64,000 nt of DNA from an uncultured Candidatus Thioglobus sp. (lineage in GTDB: Bacteria > Pseudomonadota > Gammaproteobacteria > PS1 > Pseudothioglobaceae). Within the stretch, counting starts at the first letter, position 1. Each line of letters begins with the position of its first letter. The stretch spans positions 1 to 64,000 of the forward strand of contig CAJQSO010000017.1 of NCBI GenBank assembly GCA_905614365.1. The letters are read 5' to 3'. Positions 63,169-64,000 of the stretch are shown one piece after another. The notes under the pieces were generated by a model, which did not search any database, was not told where the DNA came from, and saw nothing but the letters and a program-made list of their open reading frames with translations. A program made the position numbers and the translations under genes.

Positions 63169-64000
63169 TTAAGGTTTAAACTTTGATGTCATCGGATATC
63201 TTCTTTCCTTACCAAAAGCGTTCCCACTTATCTTAGGCCCAGGAGCAGATTGACGCCTTTTGTATTCATTTTTGAGAATCATAGAAGTTATCTTATTAAC
63301 AATCTCAAGACTATGACCTTGCTCGGTAATTTGGGCTACAGAATGCTTTAACTCTACAAATCTTTTTAGAATATCATCTAAAACGTCATATGAAGGAAGT
63401 GTATCTTGATCAACTTGATTAGGCGCAAGCTCAGCAGAAGGGGGCCTTGTTATAACTCGCTCAGGAATAATTTGAGAGATTGTATTTCTATAGCTAGAAA
63501 GCCTATAAACCATTGTTTTAGGAATATCTTTAAGTGGAGCAAAACCACCACACATATCTCCATATAAAGTTGCATAACCAACTGCCATCTCTGATTTATT
63601 ACCAGTTGCAAGAACAATTTTATGATATTTGTTGGAGAGCGCCATTAAAAGGGTGCCTCGAACTCTAGCTTGAATATTTTCTTCAGTTGAATCTGGAGAG
63701 GTGTTTTCAAAAAAATCATTAAGAGAAAAATTAAAAGAGTCAACCATTGAGTGGATATCAATATTTGAAAATTGAACACCTTGGTTTCGCGCTTGAAGTT
63801 CAGAGTCCTCTAGGCTCATGTCAGATGTAAATTGGTAGGGCATCATAACTGCGTGAACATTTTCAGAGCCAATAGCATCAGCTGCAATAGCAAGAGTCAA
63901 AGCTGAATCAATACCTCCTGATAAACCAATTAAAGCGCCTCCAAAAGAGTTCTTTTGAATATAATCTCTTGTCGCTAAAACAAGTGCAGAATAAATAGAC
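63169..64000 (-). CDS. nadE: NAD+ synthetase, C-terminal part (5' truncated)
   Basis: Amidates nicotinate adenine dinucleotide to NAD+. The frame is open to the window end, so the start and any N-terminal glutaminase domain lie outside. Visible: the ATP-binding loop LIGLSGGIDSALTLA (on the minus strand near 63915-63960), LATGNKSEMAVGYATLYGDMCGGFAPLKD, and RPPSAELAPNQVDQDTLPSYDVLD; it ends with the NEYKRRQSAPGPKIS tail of the glutamine-dependent form. Confidence 0.95.
   Translation of the reverse strand, partial: SIYSALVLATRDYIQKNSFGGALIGLSGGIDSALTLAIAADAIGSENVHAVMMPYQFTSDMSLEDSELQARNQGVQFSNIDIHSMVDSFNFSLNDFFENTSPDSTEENIQARVRGTLLMALSNKYHKIVLATGNKSEMAVGYATLYGDMCGGFAPLKDIPKTMVYRLSSYRNTISQIIPERVITRPPSAELAPNQVDQDTLPSYDVLDDILKRFVELKHSVAQITEQGHSLEIVNKITSMILKNEYKRRQSAPGPKISGNAFGKERRYPMTSKFKP

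Noticed and set aside
1-64000. CRISPR arrays, insertion sequences, prophage, toxin-antitoxin or defence genes
   Set aside because: No spaced repeats, transposase, integrase or defence proteins were found on reading through.

Overview
The window is AT-rich, densely packed bacterial chromosome with short intergenic gaps. Gene content and order (tolB-pal-cpoB, rnc-era-recO-pdxJ-acpS, pheA-hisC-tyrA-aroA, iscX, bamD, ETF-QO) point to a gammaproteobacterium. The compact genome, compatible-solute transport, vitamin B12 uptake and probable organosulfonate genes suggest a free-living marine lineage; the SUP05/Arctic96BD-19 (Candidatus Thioglobus) group is my best guess, by inference only. No phage, insertion sequence, integrase or CRISPR array was seen.

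Layout. 1-1853: pseudouridine salvage (kinase cut by the window edge, plus psuG). 1850-3577: small hypothetical genes, an Fe/2OG dioxygenase and a frameshifted small ORF. 3607-13541: a divergent catabolic island. A leftward gntR-aldolase-aminotransferase unit faces a rightward unit of a tripartite tricarboxylate-type importer (tctABC), a 969-residue fusion of an acylating aldehyde dehydrogenase with an acyl-CoA ligase, and phosphotransacetylase. Between them lies a clear promoter with two palindromic operator-like repeats. 13545-16863: ETF-QO, EtfA and EtfB. 17082-21978: RhlE helicase, a CreBC-like two-component pair, a structured non-coding region that may encode a small RNA, a small ORF, an exported peroxiredoxin and a GIY-YIG protein.

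22068-33438: an MFS protein; a leftward five-gene operon (dadA, alr, dioxygenase, cupin, amino-acid-synthesis family protein); glyA-nrdR-radA; and cobO-btuB preceded by a compact cobalamin riboswitch. 33774-40465: aromatic amino acid operon, lepB and ctpA. 40639-43620: tRNA-Arg(CCG), a bacterioferritin-like protein, a 700-base region with two very small ORFs and hairpins, and four small metabolic or hypothetical genes. 43802-48406: glycine betaine-type ABC importer with an unusually long permease, then a probable L-cysteate sulfo-lyase/D-cysteine desulfhydrase. 48492-64000: housekeeping genes (lgt to acpS, ssb, bamD, spoT, iscX, Tol-Pal with an enlarged Pal, pabB, and nadE cut by the window end).

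How it fits together. The two most interesting themes are organosulfur/organic-acid use and RNA-level regulation. The fusion enzyme resembles SauS joined to a SauT-like ligase, and Pta would convert the acetyl phosphate made by a sulfoacetaldehyde acetyltransferase (Xsc) to acetyl-CoA; no Xsc gene lies in the window. A CuyA-like lyase elsewhere in the window could release sulfite from cysteate. The substrate assignments are inference.
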